A stretch of DNA of 64,000 nt from Crocodylus rhombifer (taxonomy: Eukaryota > Chordata > Crocodylia > Crocodylidae): NCBI GenBank assembly GCA_038503035.1, contig JAVSML010000963.1, forward strand, positions 248,001 through 312,000, written 5' to 3'. Shown here in pieces: positions 1 to 10,659 of this stretch. The translations under genes were made by a program, and so were the position numbers. Each line of letters opens with the position of its first letter. Position 1 is the stretch's first letter. The notes beneath the pieces were generated by a model, which worked only from the letters and a program-made list of their open reading frames with translations, ran no database searches and was not told the origin of the DNA.

Positions 1-2144
1 TACTTTGTAGGGCACTTGAGGTGGCAAGCACTTTCGGAGGGCTGTGGAGCAGCATTGCTTTGCTTTCCATTTCTGAGCAAGCCCACAGGAGATTTAAAAA
101 TAAATGTAGAAAATCATGGTGTGCAGGTTGCTGTGTGAAATGGCAGTGTGGGTGGGAGGGTCACTCTGCTGCTACCTGGGGGTAGTAGCAGGGAATCGCT
201 GCAGATTGGCAGTGCAAAGCGGGGGAGGCTTGGAGCTGAACTTCCAGCATGGAAAGAGAATTTGCAGCCTCGTATTTAATGCAAGACTGTGCTGGGGCAT
301 TCCCTGAGTAGGAGCTGAAGTCCTGTAGCATCACTGTGGTGCCTGCAGTGCATTGGGTCAGTGCTGCAGAATATCCTTGTAAAGCTGTGTGACTTGGGAC
401 CAGCCCCTTCCCCTTGCTGCCCTTCTTAGACTTTGCTTACCCTGTGCATGTAGACTGTGCACTCTGTGGCAAGGACTTTGTCTCCTTACAGGCCTCTGTG
501 CATGCAGGAGACTCATCACCCTCTGCAGAGACTGGGAGTTTTTTTGCCATCATCTCGTGCATGCTGCTGTGCTCAAACTGCAGCTATTTGTGCCTTTTTT
601 CCCCTGCTGTTCATTGTTTTAGTCCCTTATGTGTTGTCTGCCAACTTGGCCACTATATGAACAGCACCTGGAGCAATGGGACTGTGATCTGACACTAGCG
701 CTGCCAGGTGCTTCCATAATGCTGTGATGCTGGAAGGTATTAATGACTGCTATTGAAGGTGGCTTTGATCTACAGTCAATCATGGACATTATTATAATAG
801 ATGCACCCTGGATCCAGGCTAAATGAAAGGAGCAAGTAAGATCCATTTGGAAGTGAAACAGCTGGAAGCAATGGGGGGCTACCACCCAAAGCAATGGATA
901 GTGGGAAGTCCTGAGTTTGGAAAGAGTAAGTTGGCTTCCATGGGCCTGATTGCAGACAGAAGGTCTGAGGCACGGGTTGGCTGTAGCTGTAGTGTGAGCC
1001 AGGAAAGAGCAACTGGAGAGCAAAGAGAAGAGCCAATGGAAAGCCAGATAAACAGTTATGAGCAAGGCCTTAAACGTGAGCAGAGACAAAAGTCCTTGGG
1101 ATGCAAGACTGGCTGGAAAGGCAGGTTCAGAAATTGTGAAGCAAGGAAACTGCCTGCTGTTGGTTGTTCTTACCAAGTTCAGAGAGTCAGGACTTTGTGC
1201 CCATTCTCTGGAAGTAATTAGGATTGCACCAAGGAATATACCTAAGTCACGTTGTCTGCTCCTCCTCCTAATGGAAATGAGGCCTCGAGGCCCCAAATAC
1301 TGGCCAGCCAAATACTGGGAAAAGAGTACAACCAAAACCAAAAAGCCCCTTGATCTGATGCCAATGTTGTCCTTGGCTGGGCAAAGGATGGACTCTCCTT
1401 GTTTGCTATGAGTTATAGTGAATGGTGGGGAGGGAGCTCTGTTGGATTAGGTTCAAGGTGGACCCTCCACATGGAGCTGGGGTGCAGGGTTTTAGGTGAG
1501 CTGCCAAGTCTAGGTACTGCGGCAACCAAGGCTGTACTGCAGCCCAGCCCATCTCAGTCTCCTCGTGCCTGTGGGCTATGCATACCTGGCATTGCTTTGC
1601 AGCAGGCTGCTTCCTTGTCCTGGGGGTGACTGACTGTGGTTAGCAGCAGACTCCTTTGTTTGAAGGCTGGGTGAGTGCGGGCATGAGTGGGCCCAGAGAA
1701 CATGTGCTGGCTGACTGCAGGCAGAAAACAGAGTGATTAAACCAGCAGGATGGTAGGGGAAAGAGCAAAGCCTTGGGGCAGGAAAGAGGAACTGCCGTGA
1801 ATTGAAAACATAGCACATTAATATTAAATATAAATACGTGTATTTATAAATAGCCAACTCCTAGGGTGGCAAAAATAGGGATGAAGCCATAGGGGCTGTA
1901 ATTAGACTGCTGGAAGGAAAATGTCAGTGCACAGCATGTGGTGGCATGCGCAGTGCTTGGTTCTGGCTGCCTGCAAACCTCTTTGCAAATAGTTACTGCT
2001 CCTGGGCTGTGGGGAAAAGGCAGTGGTTCCTGGATAGAGGGGGCTGAGCAGAGAGACCCAGGGCTTTGCAGGGACTTGGTAAGGGAGAGAGGCCAACTTG
2101 GGTGCAACGTAGGTGCACTTGTTCACAGTGTGCTGTGCTCCAGC
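1..2144. other. Gene-free stretch upstream of CD276
   Basis: This has ordinary AT/GC balance and scattered stops in all frames. A 240-residue minus-strand open frame (619-1341) has no recognisable domain and looks accidental. I see no promoter-like CpG island and no named repeat. Confidence 0.5.
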
Positions 2145-2152
2145 TGGTAGAC

Positions 2153-2424
2153 CAGTGATTTTTGACAAGGATGACACTAGGTTCTTTGAAGGGTGCTGCA
2201 GGAAATGTAGGAAGATAAGCAGATAAGAGCAGGCTCAGGCTCTCCTGCCTAGTTGTTCTCCTTCTTCCCCTCGCCCCAGTGCCTGGCACCTCTGCAAGGA
2301 GGTAAGCACTGTAATAAATAAAGTAGTTCTTGAAATGGAGTGCCGCTTAATTCACAAATGTTATGGGGGGTTGCTTTGAATCTAAGGAGGGGTGCCTCAT
2401 GTTTAAAAAGGTTGAGAACCACTG
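2153..2424. mobile_element. Small non-autonomous hAT-like element
   Basis: The left end CAGTGATTTTTGACAA and the right end GGTTGAGAACCACTG form imperfect terminal inverted repeats of the CAGTGGTTCTCAACC type seen in vertebrate hAT families. The flanks are TGGTAGAC (2145-2152) and CTGTAGAC (2425-2432), an 8-bp duplication with 6 matches, the length expected for hAT insertions. The 272-bp body has no transposase. Confidence 0.65.
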
Positions 2425-3258
2425 CTGTAGACAGCCCTCTCTAGGATATTGGGGCACTTGTTGAACAACATGAAAAGCCCTCCATTGCAGGAATTCATCC
2501 TTTCTATCCCTTCTGCCTAGATCAAACCAGGCACTAACTGTTCCAAAACCAGCAAAGCTGAAAAATTCATTCCAGTAGCTCAGTGATAGTCAGGGGACGT
2601 GTGAACAGCCAATGGCAAGCAAAGAGCACCAGCTATGTTCAGAGTATCACTGCATTAGCTGGTAACGGTACTAGTTTGTAATCTTATGTGGACATGCAAA
2701 TCTCACTGAATCGGGATACTGCCCTCAAATGCTTTGCATATTGCAGCAGCCAAGCTGTCAATCCCAGCCACTTGGCTGTTCCTGGAGCCGAGACATTTAT
2801 TTGGTGTCTATCACACATATTACTGTGGACACGGTCTCATCCAGACCAAGCTGTGCGCCAGAAAGAGGATTTTATGCTGTGTAAGACCTGTAGGGTTAAA
2901 ACAGTCATACTATAACGGGGGAAAGCAAAACAGCACAATTAATGTTCACCTGCTCCATCTCCTTGCTCTTCTTTGGAACTGTAAGATGGGCAGCCCAAAT
3001 TGGTCCTTAACTGTATCTCTTTTAACTTGAACACAGAGATGGCTAAGTTGCTACTGAAGCAGTTGTTCTGCAGAAATTGCACCTCTTTATGACTGAGCTG
3101 TTCTGTGCCTACTTTGGCTTATTTGCATAAAAATGCTTCAGATCAGATAAATCGTTTCTATACAAAAGCAGTTGGAATTAATCTAGAGTTGAATGGCAGG
3201 AGGAAAGGGAGCATCTGTGATAAAGATGCAGCTTTCAGCAGACATACAGACTTGAATG

Positions 3259-3444
3259 CAGTGGTTTTCAACCTTTTTTCATTTGCGGATCCTAAAAAAA
3301 TTTTGAATAGAAGTGCAGACCCCTTTGAATTGTAAGTGTGGGTATTTGCATACTTTTGATTGATCATAGTCATCTTTGGCAGACCCCTTAGAGACAGTCT
3401 GTGGACCCCCCAGCGGTCTGCAGACCATAGGTTGAAAACGATTG
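3259..3444. mobile_element. Short hAT-like MITE, 186 bp
   Basis: The start CAGTGGTTTTCAACCTTTT and the end AGGTTGAAAACGATTG are inverted copies of one another. Flanks CTTGAATG and CCTTAATG form a decayed 8-bp target duplication. The interior includes the GCAGACCCCTTTGAA and GTCTGCAGACC words common in these elements. No coding capacity. Confidence 0.75.
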
Positions 3445-4360
3445 CCTTAATGCATTTGAAGAAGATGAAGAGCCAAATTTCTAGGTTTGTGCCACATTCA
3501 TGGAAACCTTTGTGGCCTCATATCAGGTCAGGGTGTTTGGCTGTGCCATTAGGATGGTTATTATGGTTTGGTACCCTGACACAGGACATTGGCCTGAGGC
3601 TCAGATTCTGTGACTGGTGCCACCCAGGAGGTATAATAATGGCACTGCAGTCACTAAATAAAGGATTTATATTTATAAATAAAGAAATGGACCATGCCTG
3701 TGCAGTGGATGGGAACCAGAGAGCAGAGTTATGTACTGGAGTTCCACGGGGCCACACTTCACCCAGCTGTCTGTCTGGTGTGTTTTGCTACCTTTTCCAT
3801 GGGTTTTTCTTAGTGCTCTAGGCCCAAAATAACATGGGATCGGGTCATCTGGCATTTCCATCATCCAGGAGCTAAAGTAAACAAGGGAAGGAGAAAGGGG
3901 CTTGTCACTGGTCTCACTCCATTGAGTTGAAACAAGATGCCAGTTTGTCACTTGCAGTGAAGTGTTGCTCTGTCCATCTGTCCTTTCATCTCTGTCTATG
4001 ACTGTGAGGGAGTGGGGTCTAGGAGCGGCTGTGAACTCCCTAGCGCCCCCTACCGTCACTTAAGGTGGACTCAGCACCCTCGGATTCTTGCCCGCCACAT
4101 CTTTGATGATAAATAGGTTTAGATGGGAGGCTGCCTTCATCCCCCTGGTGAATGGTGTGAGTGTTCCTACCTCAACTCCATATGGGGTACCTCTGTGCCC
4201 CCTGCCTTAAGGGCTATGCATGCCTCCTACTTCCCCTTTAGCACGCCCCAGGCCTCGCAGCTGTTCCCTGGGCGTTGTTTGGTCCCCTGTCCTCTGGCAC
4301 GCCAGGCTTGTCACCCACCTGGTGCCCCCAGGCCTGGCCCGTAGCCGCCGCCCTGTTACG

Positions 4361-4534
4361 CTCTGGGGCCTACGCCGCGCTCTCCACGCGCGGCCGCTGC
4401 CCCACTCTGGGGCCTACGCCGCGCTCTCCACGCGCGGCCGCTGCCCCACTCTGGGGCCTACGCCGCGCTCTCCACGCNNNNNNNNNNCGCGCGGCCGCTG
4501 CCCCACTCTGGGGCCTACGCCGCGCTCTCCACGC
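4361..4534 (+). repeat. 44-bp GC-rich tandem array with NotI-type sites
   Basis: Near-identical units start at CTCTGG at 4361, 4405, 4449 and 4506. Each complete unit-to-unit junction carries GCGGCCGC. The period is exactly 44 bp for the first two steps. The third step crosses the N run and is out of register. The identity between units implies recent expansion, and the array is probably longer in the genome. Confidence 0.93.
4478..4487. other. Assembly gap (10 N)
   Basis: Ten N bases lie inside the 44-bp array. The spacing between units across the gap is 57 nt, not a multiple of 44, and CGC is repeated on both sides. The 10 N are therefore a placeholder of unknown true length, probably a collapsed repeat. 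Confidence 0.97.
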
Positions 4535-5026
4535 TTGGGGCTCAGGTGGCCGCAGCCGTGCCTGGCCCTTTGACCCTTTTCTGGGTTGTTTGCCCCACTG
4601 GGCAAAATACCGCCCTTCCAGGCTGGGGTCCGAAACCCCACACCTCTCCGGCGCAAACAGTAGTGCCCCCCTGGCACCGCTCACTGTACCACTACTTGGC
4701 ACCCGGGACCCCCAGGTTATTGGGGAACTCCCATGAGGCCTCCTCTCACCCCTGCGGCCTCACCCGGTCCTCCGGTGTAACTATAACTGAAACCCGAACC
4801 ACCTGGCTACAACATAAACAACACAGAGCTTCCCCGCTCATAATGCAAACTCCAAGCCCCTCTAAGGCTTCTGACCCTACCTCTCTTCAGGGTGTTCTCA
4901 TCCCTAGCATCATCACAGCCAGTCAGCAAGGCAAGGCTGCAACCATCAGCTCAGGCCGCTCAGCTCAGCCACAGAGGTCTTGCTCCTGCTGCCAGAAGAG
5001 AACTGCTAGTCAGGCTCAGGCCTGGG

Positions 5027-5040
5027 CTGTTTATAAAGGC
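5027..5040 (+). promoter_or_regulatory. TATA-like box of the solo LTR
   Basis: GTTTATAAAGGC sits in the 3' part of the CpG-rich LTR, oriented plus, the same direction as CD276. In LTRs a TATA box at the end of U3 directs transcription from R. Activity is inferred only. Confidence 0.5.
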
Positions 5041-5277
5041 CCGGCCCTGCCCCCTTCTGGCCACCTGACCTGCCTGGTCTCCCTGGCAACCGGCACCTGA
5101 GCTGCCCTGGTGATTGGCAGCTCTGTCAATCTCAATCCCCGTCATGGGGCACCTACGTGACCCCGTGACAATGACATGTAAAATGCCTTGTACTCAAGGC
5201 TCTGATTCTGCAAAGGGATTATGACCATTATGAACCTTGCGCATCTAAGAGCCAGCGTTTATGGGCCGTTCTTAGGA

Positions 5278-5640
5278 TTCATAGATAGATTCATAGAGTC
5301 AGAAGGGACCACGAAAGATCATCGTGTCCGACCCCCTGCCCCAGGCAGGAAAGAGGACCAAGGTCAGCCAGGCGCCTATCTAGCCTCCTCTTGAAGACCT
5401 CCAAGTTAGGTGATAGCACCACCTCTCTCGGCAGCCCGTTCCAGATTCTGGCTACCCTTATTGTTAAAAATTTCTTCCTAATGTCTAACCTGAATCTACT
5501 CTCCTCTAGTTTGTAGCCATTATTCCTAGTTACTCCTAGGGGTGTCCTGGTAAATAGTGCATCTCCATTGCGGCCTTAGAGCAGATCATCTTGATAACTC
5601 TCTTACACTCGCTCATTGACTTCTTAGGTCTCCTCCAGAA
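5278..5640 (-). mobile_element. CR1 LINE 3'-end fragment
   Basis: It starts with the reversed CR1 tail (TTCATAGATAGATTCATAGAGTC). The well-known AGAAGGGACC and TCCGACCCCCTGCC words and the reversed CR1 3' region with CTTCCTAATGTCTAACCTGAA follow. It lies just downstream of the solo LTR. Confidence 0.9.
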
Positions 5641-5879
5641 GCAGATTTGTCAATAGAGAGCTAGCTGTCAGGGAAAGCTGAGTTCTCATCTGAGCTGCAT
5701 CAAAGCTAGCAAACTGACATCTGATTCCTAATCCAATCTTTAGGGAAGTTTAGGAGCTGTTGAGTTTGATGGCCAAACTAGGTCCCATGTCAAAGGAATG
5801 ATTCAGGTCTCACCATTCACTGACCCTTCTACTGGTTGCTTCCCATCAGAGCCTTCCAACACCCCAGAGCTAAGAGTTG

Positions 5880-5935
5880 GCATTTTCTAAGGGGGGTCTT
5901 GAGTCTAAAGAAATGGAGAACCACTGATGTAGAGT
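5880..5935. mobile_element. hAT-like terminal fragment
   Basis: AAGAAATGGAGAACCACTG resembles the right end of the 2153-2424 element. The matching left end was not found. Confidence 0.4.
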
Positions 5936-5969
5936 GTTCCTGCAGGCTGCTTTTGCCCATGCCTGGTGC

Positions 5970-6480
5970 TGCACCAACCCTTTGCAACCCCTGATATAGA
6001 AAGCCCAAGCTTTGAAAAAGGAAGGAGGGAAAGCTTGGGCTTTTGGTAGTCAGGGGTTGCAAAGGGCTGGTGCAGGACCAGTCCCAGAGACTGGAAAGTC
6101 CCACATGCTGCAGGGGAAGTGAAAGAAACCCCATGGAAGATAATTATAGCATAACTCATCCTAGGGGGAAGTTTTGTCCTAGCTTTGGGCCAGCAGAGGC
6201 TTGGGACCCTCATCCTTCTCTCTCTCTCTGTGCATAAAAGACGCCCTGTTAGATGGACTGGATCTGAAAGCCCTCATGCTTTAAGACATAAAGCAACCTT
6301 TGTTGGCCCAAAGCTAAGAAGAAAGTTCCTCCTGGGACGAGTTATACTATGATTATCTTCTATAGGGTTTCTTTTCCTTCCTCTGCAGTATCTAGGGCTT
6401 TCCAGTCTCTGGGACCAGTGCTGCACCACCCCTTTGCGACCCCTGACTAGAAGAAGCCCAAGCTTTCCCTCCTCCCTCTC
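5970..6480. repeat. Foldback repeat: three arms in alternating orientation
   Basis: One unit occurs forward at about 6025-6205 and in reverse at about 6295-6480. The shared words (AGGGAAAGCTTGGGCTT, TAGTCAGGGGT, CCCAGAGACTGGAAAG, TAGCTTTGGGCCA) follow in mirrored order, with some divergence. A shorter third arm, again reversed, lies at about 5972-6018. The spacer around 6210-6290 contains a short CT run and a GCATAAAAGACG motif. It may be a foldback transposon or a tail-to-tail insertion. Confidence 0.8.
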
Positions 6481-6754
6481 TGGGCCATTGCGTAAGAACC
6501 AGTACTAGCCTTAGTGCTGAACCTCATTATTGTCCTGTGCTGAACTGGCCCTTGCTAACCATTTATTTGGGTGCCAGTAGCTACGTGTTGAAGGCACCCG
6601 TGAATTTTGGCAGAAGCCTGGCAAGGAATTGGCAAACATTTGATGCCCTGAAAGGGAATTATTAATTAAACATTAAACTACACTCGCTGTGAGTCTCCTG
6701 AAGGCCTTATTAGGTGGTTGCTAGAGACAGCTCATTTACTGCTGAAACCTTAAC

Positions 6755-6852
6755 TAGTTAGACTGTAAGCTTTCCAGGATAGAGACTGTTGCCTAGTGGA
6801 TCTATGCAGCACCTAGCACAGTGGGGCTCTGATCTCAGCTGGGGCCTTCAGG
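6755..6852 (+). repeat. MIR-like SINE 3' fragment
   Basis: GACTGTAAGCTTTCCAGG, GCAGCACCTAGCACAGTGGGG and GATCTCAGCTGGGGCC follow the order of the widespread reptile MIR/CORE-SINE-like 3' end. It is degraded. Assigned from memory of the family, without alignment. Confidence 0.55.
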
Positions 6853-6859
6853 ATGCCGT

Positions 6860-9800
6860 TGGAAAAGCCCTGCATAATTCATTGCCTGGGCTTGCTATAC
6901 ATAGCCATCCATAGAGCTGCTGGAAGCTCTCCCATGGGTGCTGCTTGCTTTACGCTGTCCCAGCCAACACATGGAAATGCTCAAGACCTGCTGAATAAAG
7001 AGGCTGTAGATGTGGTTTCGGGGGGGCTGGTATGAAAGGTGAATGCTGCTTTTCACAGGAGCCCAGCGGCCAATCTTTGCTCTGTCTGTTCATTGCCTCC
7101 TGGCATGTACTGGCTCTGATTACACAGGAAATCAAACTAAGGCTGGAAAGCATATTGGGGGCCCAAGCTTGGTCCCATGAAAGTAAGTGGACATTTAGCT
7201 ATTGCTATTTAAGGGGCAGAACTGGGCCCTTTGAAAGATCCCAGAGCTACAGCTGAGACTTTCCAGTGAGGAAGTAACTAGATCCAGGAAACTCGTTATG
7301 GAGAAGAGCATCTAGTAGGACATGGTCCATCCTAATGAAGGGAGTTATGAGGGCAGCTGAGTTTAATTCACAACAAAACAAACTATCTGCTCGAGTTTCT
7401 GTGCTCTCTTACACATGTGCTGTTTTACGCTTGCAGCATTGTCCCAAGCTTTAAATAAGGGTTGGAGAGGGTCCTGCCAGGAACCTTTCCTCTTGGGCTA
7501 CAGCAAGCCAGCTAGGCTCATATCAGGCCTCTTTCCCCAACTTTCTCCTGATGCGCATCTGGCCTTGCCTTCCTTCTGCCCTTGTATTCCAGCTCTGTGC
7601 AGGGCCTTGCTCATTGTGACAAAGAATTGTGCTAAACTGAACCTGGCAACTGCACCTGAAGTCTTCCCTCCAGCGAACTGAGGCCCACCCAACTTGCTGC
7701 GCATGTGACCCAAGCTGAAGTTGCGAGTTGGCTTTGGATTTTCCTTATGCAAAGCAGCTTGGAGGTAAAGGGGGTGGGGGTGTAAGGGAATCTCAGCAGA
7801 GGAAGCAGATGCTGTGGCATAGCCCTTCCTTCACTCTGTTGGTGGGTTGTGTGGGAAGGATGTGGTGGCAGTCAAGGAAATGTCTCATTAATGGGGAGAG
7901 ACCTAATGGCTTCCAAGAGCTCCAGACATCCTGTGCACAGGGGAGGTAAGAGGGAAAACCTGGTTGCAGCCTTTAGCTGGCTGCAGTGGCAGCCACCCCA
8001 TAGATCTTACCTTATGCGTTATGGGTTTGCCTGTGTTTCCTCTCCTGCTGAAAGCCTGTGGGATGAAGCTTTTACCCACTGTAGCCATACAGGGCAGTGG
8101 GACTGGCTCCATTCCTGGATTCAGCTGAAAGCAGAAATGCAGTGTTTGTAGCAAGGACCAAGGGCAAGGGCAAGACCGTGGCATCTTTTCTCCCCAGCAT
8201 AAGGCCCGGGGCATGTTTCTGCCATCTTAGATGTCAGTCATGGATATTCTGTATTCTGCCAACACGTGGAACTAACTCCATCTGTAGTGTACTGTACTGC
8301 TGCCCCAGTCAGGCCCAGCAGGAGAACGGCCTCGGGGAACCCTTGGCAGTCCCCTGGATTACTGTGGGTGGATATGCACACGAAGCAGCTGTGTTTGGTC
8401 ACTGTGACTCACAGCTGTGTCTTGGTGGATTTTACTGTGTACTTTTGTGGATGGACAGCTTAACAATTGGGCAATGTATGAAGCTCTGCTGAAGTTATCC
8501 AGCAGAGTCCCATCAGCTACCTTCTCCTATATAGTGATATGGTGTCTCTTAGCTGTCTGTCTAGCTCTGGGGACTCCAGACCCTCCTGATTTTCGTTTGT
8601 GTGTCCCCTTTCCAAGTTGCTGCATTTGCTCACTGAAGCGTACACGCATACCCATAGCCATGGAAGTGCCCACAGACCTGTACGAGGGACTCTGAAGCAT
8701 GTACCCGTTGCTTTCCAGAAAGGGTGCACAACTTCTCCAATACCCAGCTGTCCTGGGGAAGAAATGGAAGGCAGGGCAGATGTAGGGGGAGTATTGGGCT
8801 TGGCAGAGAGTGGGAAAGGTAGGGAAGCCTCCCTTGTGCACTGCAGTCTGTGTCTTCAGCCTGCAGGGCCAAGGCAGGCCAATGTCATGCACAGGGGTCA
8901 TTACTCAAACATCCCCTTCACTGCTCCTCATTCCTTCACTGCAGCTGTGGCAGGCGGAAACCAGAAAGGATGGGTAGTAAGATTTTTTTATAGAGCAGAG
9001 AGCAGGTTTCTGCCCCTACCTTCCTAGGTCAGGGCTGCAGCATAAGCACTCGGAATGGAAGCAGAAAAGACTAGAAACAACTCCATACAGGAACAGTGAG
9101 GGTTTGAAAACCCCGTTATTCCCTTCAGCCCCTGTAGCTCCCAGGACTTGGAGCAAGTGGTCAGATCAGGAGCTCTGTCCACCCACCCTGTTTGCATCAC
9201 AGATCCCCAAGAGTAATCCACCGTGCTCCCAGGAACACCTCCTGTTTCGCAGAGTGAGGCCTTTCTTCTGCTCATTCGCTCAGCAGGGCTCCTTTTGTTG
9301 GCACCTAGAGTCATCTAATGCAGGGGCTCTGCTTCTGTGGTTGGCCAAGGTGCTGGGGCTGGTCCATGACGAATGAAGAAAGCATTACCCTAGACTTGTC
9401 TCTTGTATGGGACACCTGAAAGGGATGTGGCTGTTCCTCTGCTGCCAGGAGCTACAGTGATGAAGGTGCATTTGGAACAATACCACTTTACCCAAGCTGT
9501 GACCCAAAAACAGCTCCCGTTGCTGCCAAGGTGGAACCATGAAGTACATCCAACAGCAATAAGATCTCTGAGGTATTGTGGGAAGCTTCCAGTCTGCCTG
9601 GCGATCCTTCTGGAGCTGGGAAGTTTGTGGATAGAGTCTTCAGCTCTGGGTTGCCCTTTTCCATGAAGTAGTCTGTGCCAGCAGGAGAATGGGCTAGGAT
9701 CTGTGACCCCCAGCCTCAGTGTCCAGGTTCCCCCAGAGCCTGAGTGCTCTCTTCCCATCACTTGCCCTCAGGGAGCTTGGTCAGTCTCTCAAGAGACAAT

Positions 9801-10300
9801 GTTGGTACTGGCAGTGAACAGAGCTTTTGTCTGAGAGGCCACTGCAACAGCAGGTTGCATGCAACAAGATGCTGTGGGACCATAGGAAAAGGAAGAGCGG
9901 GGAAGTGAATGTGTAGCTGGCCTGGTTGAAACCCTTGGGTCCTGGTAGCTGTTTTGCTTCCAAAGTTAGAGCTGGAACTAACAGGCAATATGAGATTTTT
10001 GTACATTTTGAAGGCATGCAGGAGTGGAGGGCGAGGGCTTTGATATGTCAAGTGGGATCAGGCTGTTCAGTGAGAACAACTGTCTGGTTGCCAGCTCTTT
10101 ATTGCTCTGCCTTGCAGAGATGATAGATGTAGCCCTCCACCACTATGTCAGTCCCAACCATTTTATGTTGGGCAACTGATCCTTCCACAGTGGATTCAGG
10201 GAAGTCTGCATATTTTAGGGAGAGGTCAAATCTCATGGAGTTGGAAGAACTGAGAGATGGTCCCTCTGTTGCATCAGTTAGAGCCAGACAGAGGATCTGC
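6860..10300. other. Gene-free stretch
   Basis: No exon with coding bias and splice sites, no named repeat boundary and no CpG island is visible. Open frames here are short and overlap one another in different frames. Confidence 0.45.
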
Positions 10301-10314
10301 AGAGAGGTTGCCTT

Positions 10315-10393
10315 CTGCTCCACAATTAAAGTTTGTTCCTTAACTTTTCTCATTCAGGCATACCTGTTTTTATTGAACCTGGGGGTCACTACA
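10315..10393 (+). mobile_element. 3' end of an LTR related to the 52143-53260 solo LTR
   Basis: CTGCTCCACAATTAAAGTTTG and the words TCTCATTCA, TTATTGAACC and GGTCACTACA match 53189-53260 in order and spacing, with moderate divergence. It ends on the same TCACTACA terminus. ATTAAA here may be the decayed poly(A) signal. The 5' limit of this copy could not be found. Confidence 0.6.
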
Positions 10394-10530
10394 GCAGCTT
10401 GGCATTTAGATGCAGAGGACAAGGCAGGAGAGAGACTATCTGGCTTCTCTATATGTTCTACATCATCTGGTACACTGACTGTACTGTGTGTATGTGGGTG
10501 TTCTGGGCTATCACAGCTCAGGTGTGTGGG

Positions 10531-10652
10531 GAGACCATGCAGTCCACCTGTCCATAGCATGTATGTTGGATCTCCAGCCAAACCCCTTCATTGAGACCAT
10601 GCAGTCCACCTGTCCATAGCACGTGTATTGGATCTCCAGCCAAACCCCTCCA
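10531..10652 (+). repeat. 62-bp tandem duplication
   Basis: Two copies start at GAGACCATGCAGTCCACC at 10531 and 10593. They differ by a few bases (GCATGTATG against GCACGTGTA). Probably a local replication-slippage duplication. Confidence 0.93.
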
Positions 10653-10659
10653 GCCCTCA

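Larger units (their letters stand above)
4003..5170 (+). mobile_element. Solo LTR of an endogenous retrovirus, 1168 bp
   Basis: The element begins TGTGAGGGAGTGGGGTC and ends GACCCCGTGACA, so its ends are inverted and of the canonical TG...CA form. It is flanked by a perfect 5-bp target duplication ATGAC (3998-4002 and 5171-5175). It is far richer in C, G and CpG than its surroundings. A TATA-like TTTATAAAGG lies near 5030, about 140 bp from the 3' end, which fits a plus-strand U3 promoter. No internal gag-pol-env sequence adjoins it, so it is a recombined solo LTR. It contains a 44-bp tandem array and an assembly gap. Confidence 0.85.

Noticed and set aside
619..1341. 240-residue minus-strand open frame
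   Set aside because: No domain, signal peptide or family pattern is visible, composition is Ser/Leu-rich and low in structure, and there is no splice or promoter context. Probably accidental.
4361..4534. CRISPR-like direct repeats
   Set aside because: The units are contiguous 44-mers with no unique spacers, in a vertebrate genome.
4330..4560. CpG island as the native CD276 promoter
   Set aside because: The CpG-rich block lies within an LTR bounded by exact termini and target duplications, and its richness comes from the 44-bp array.
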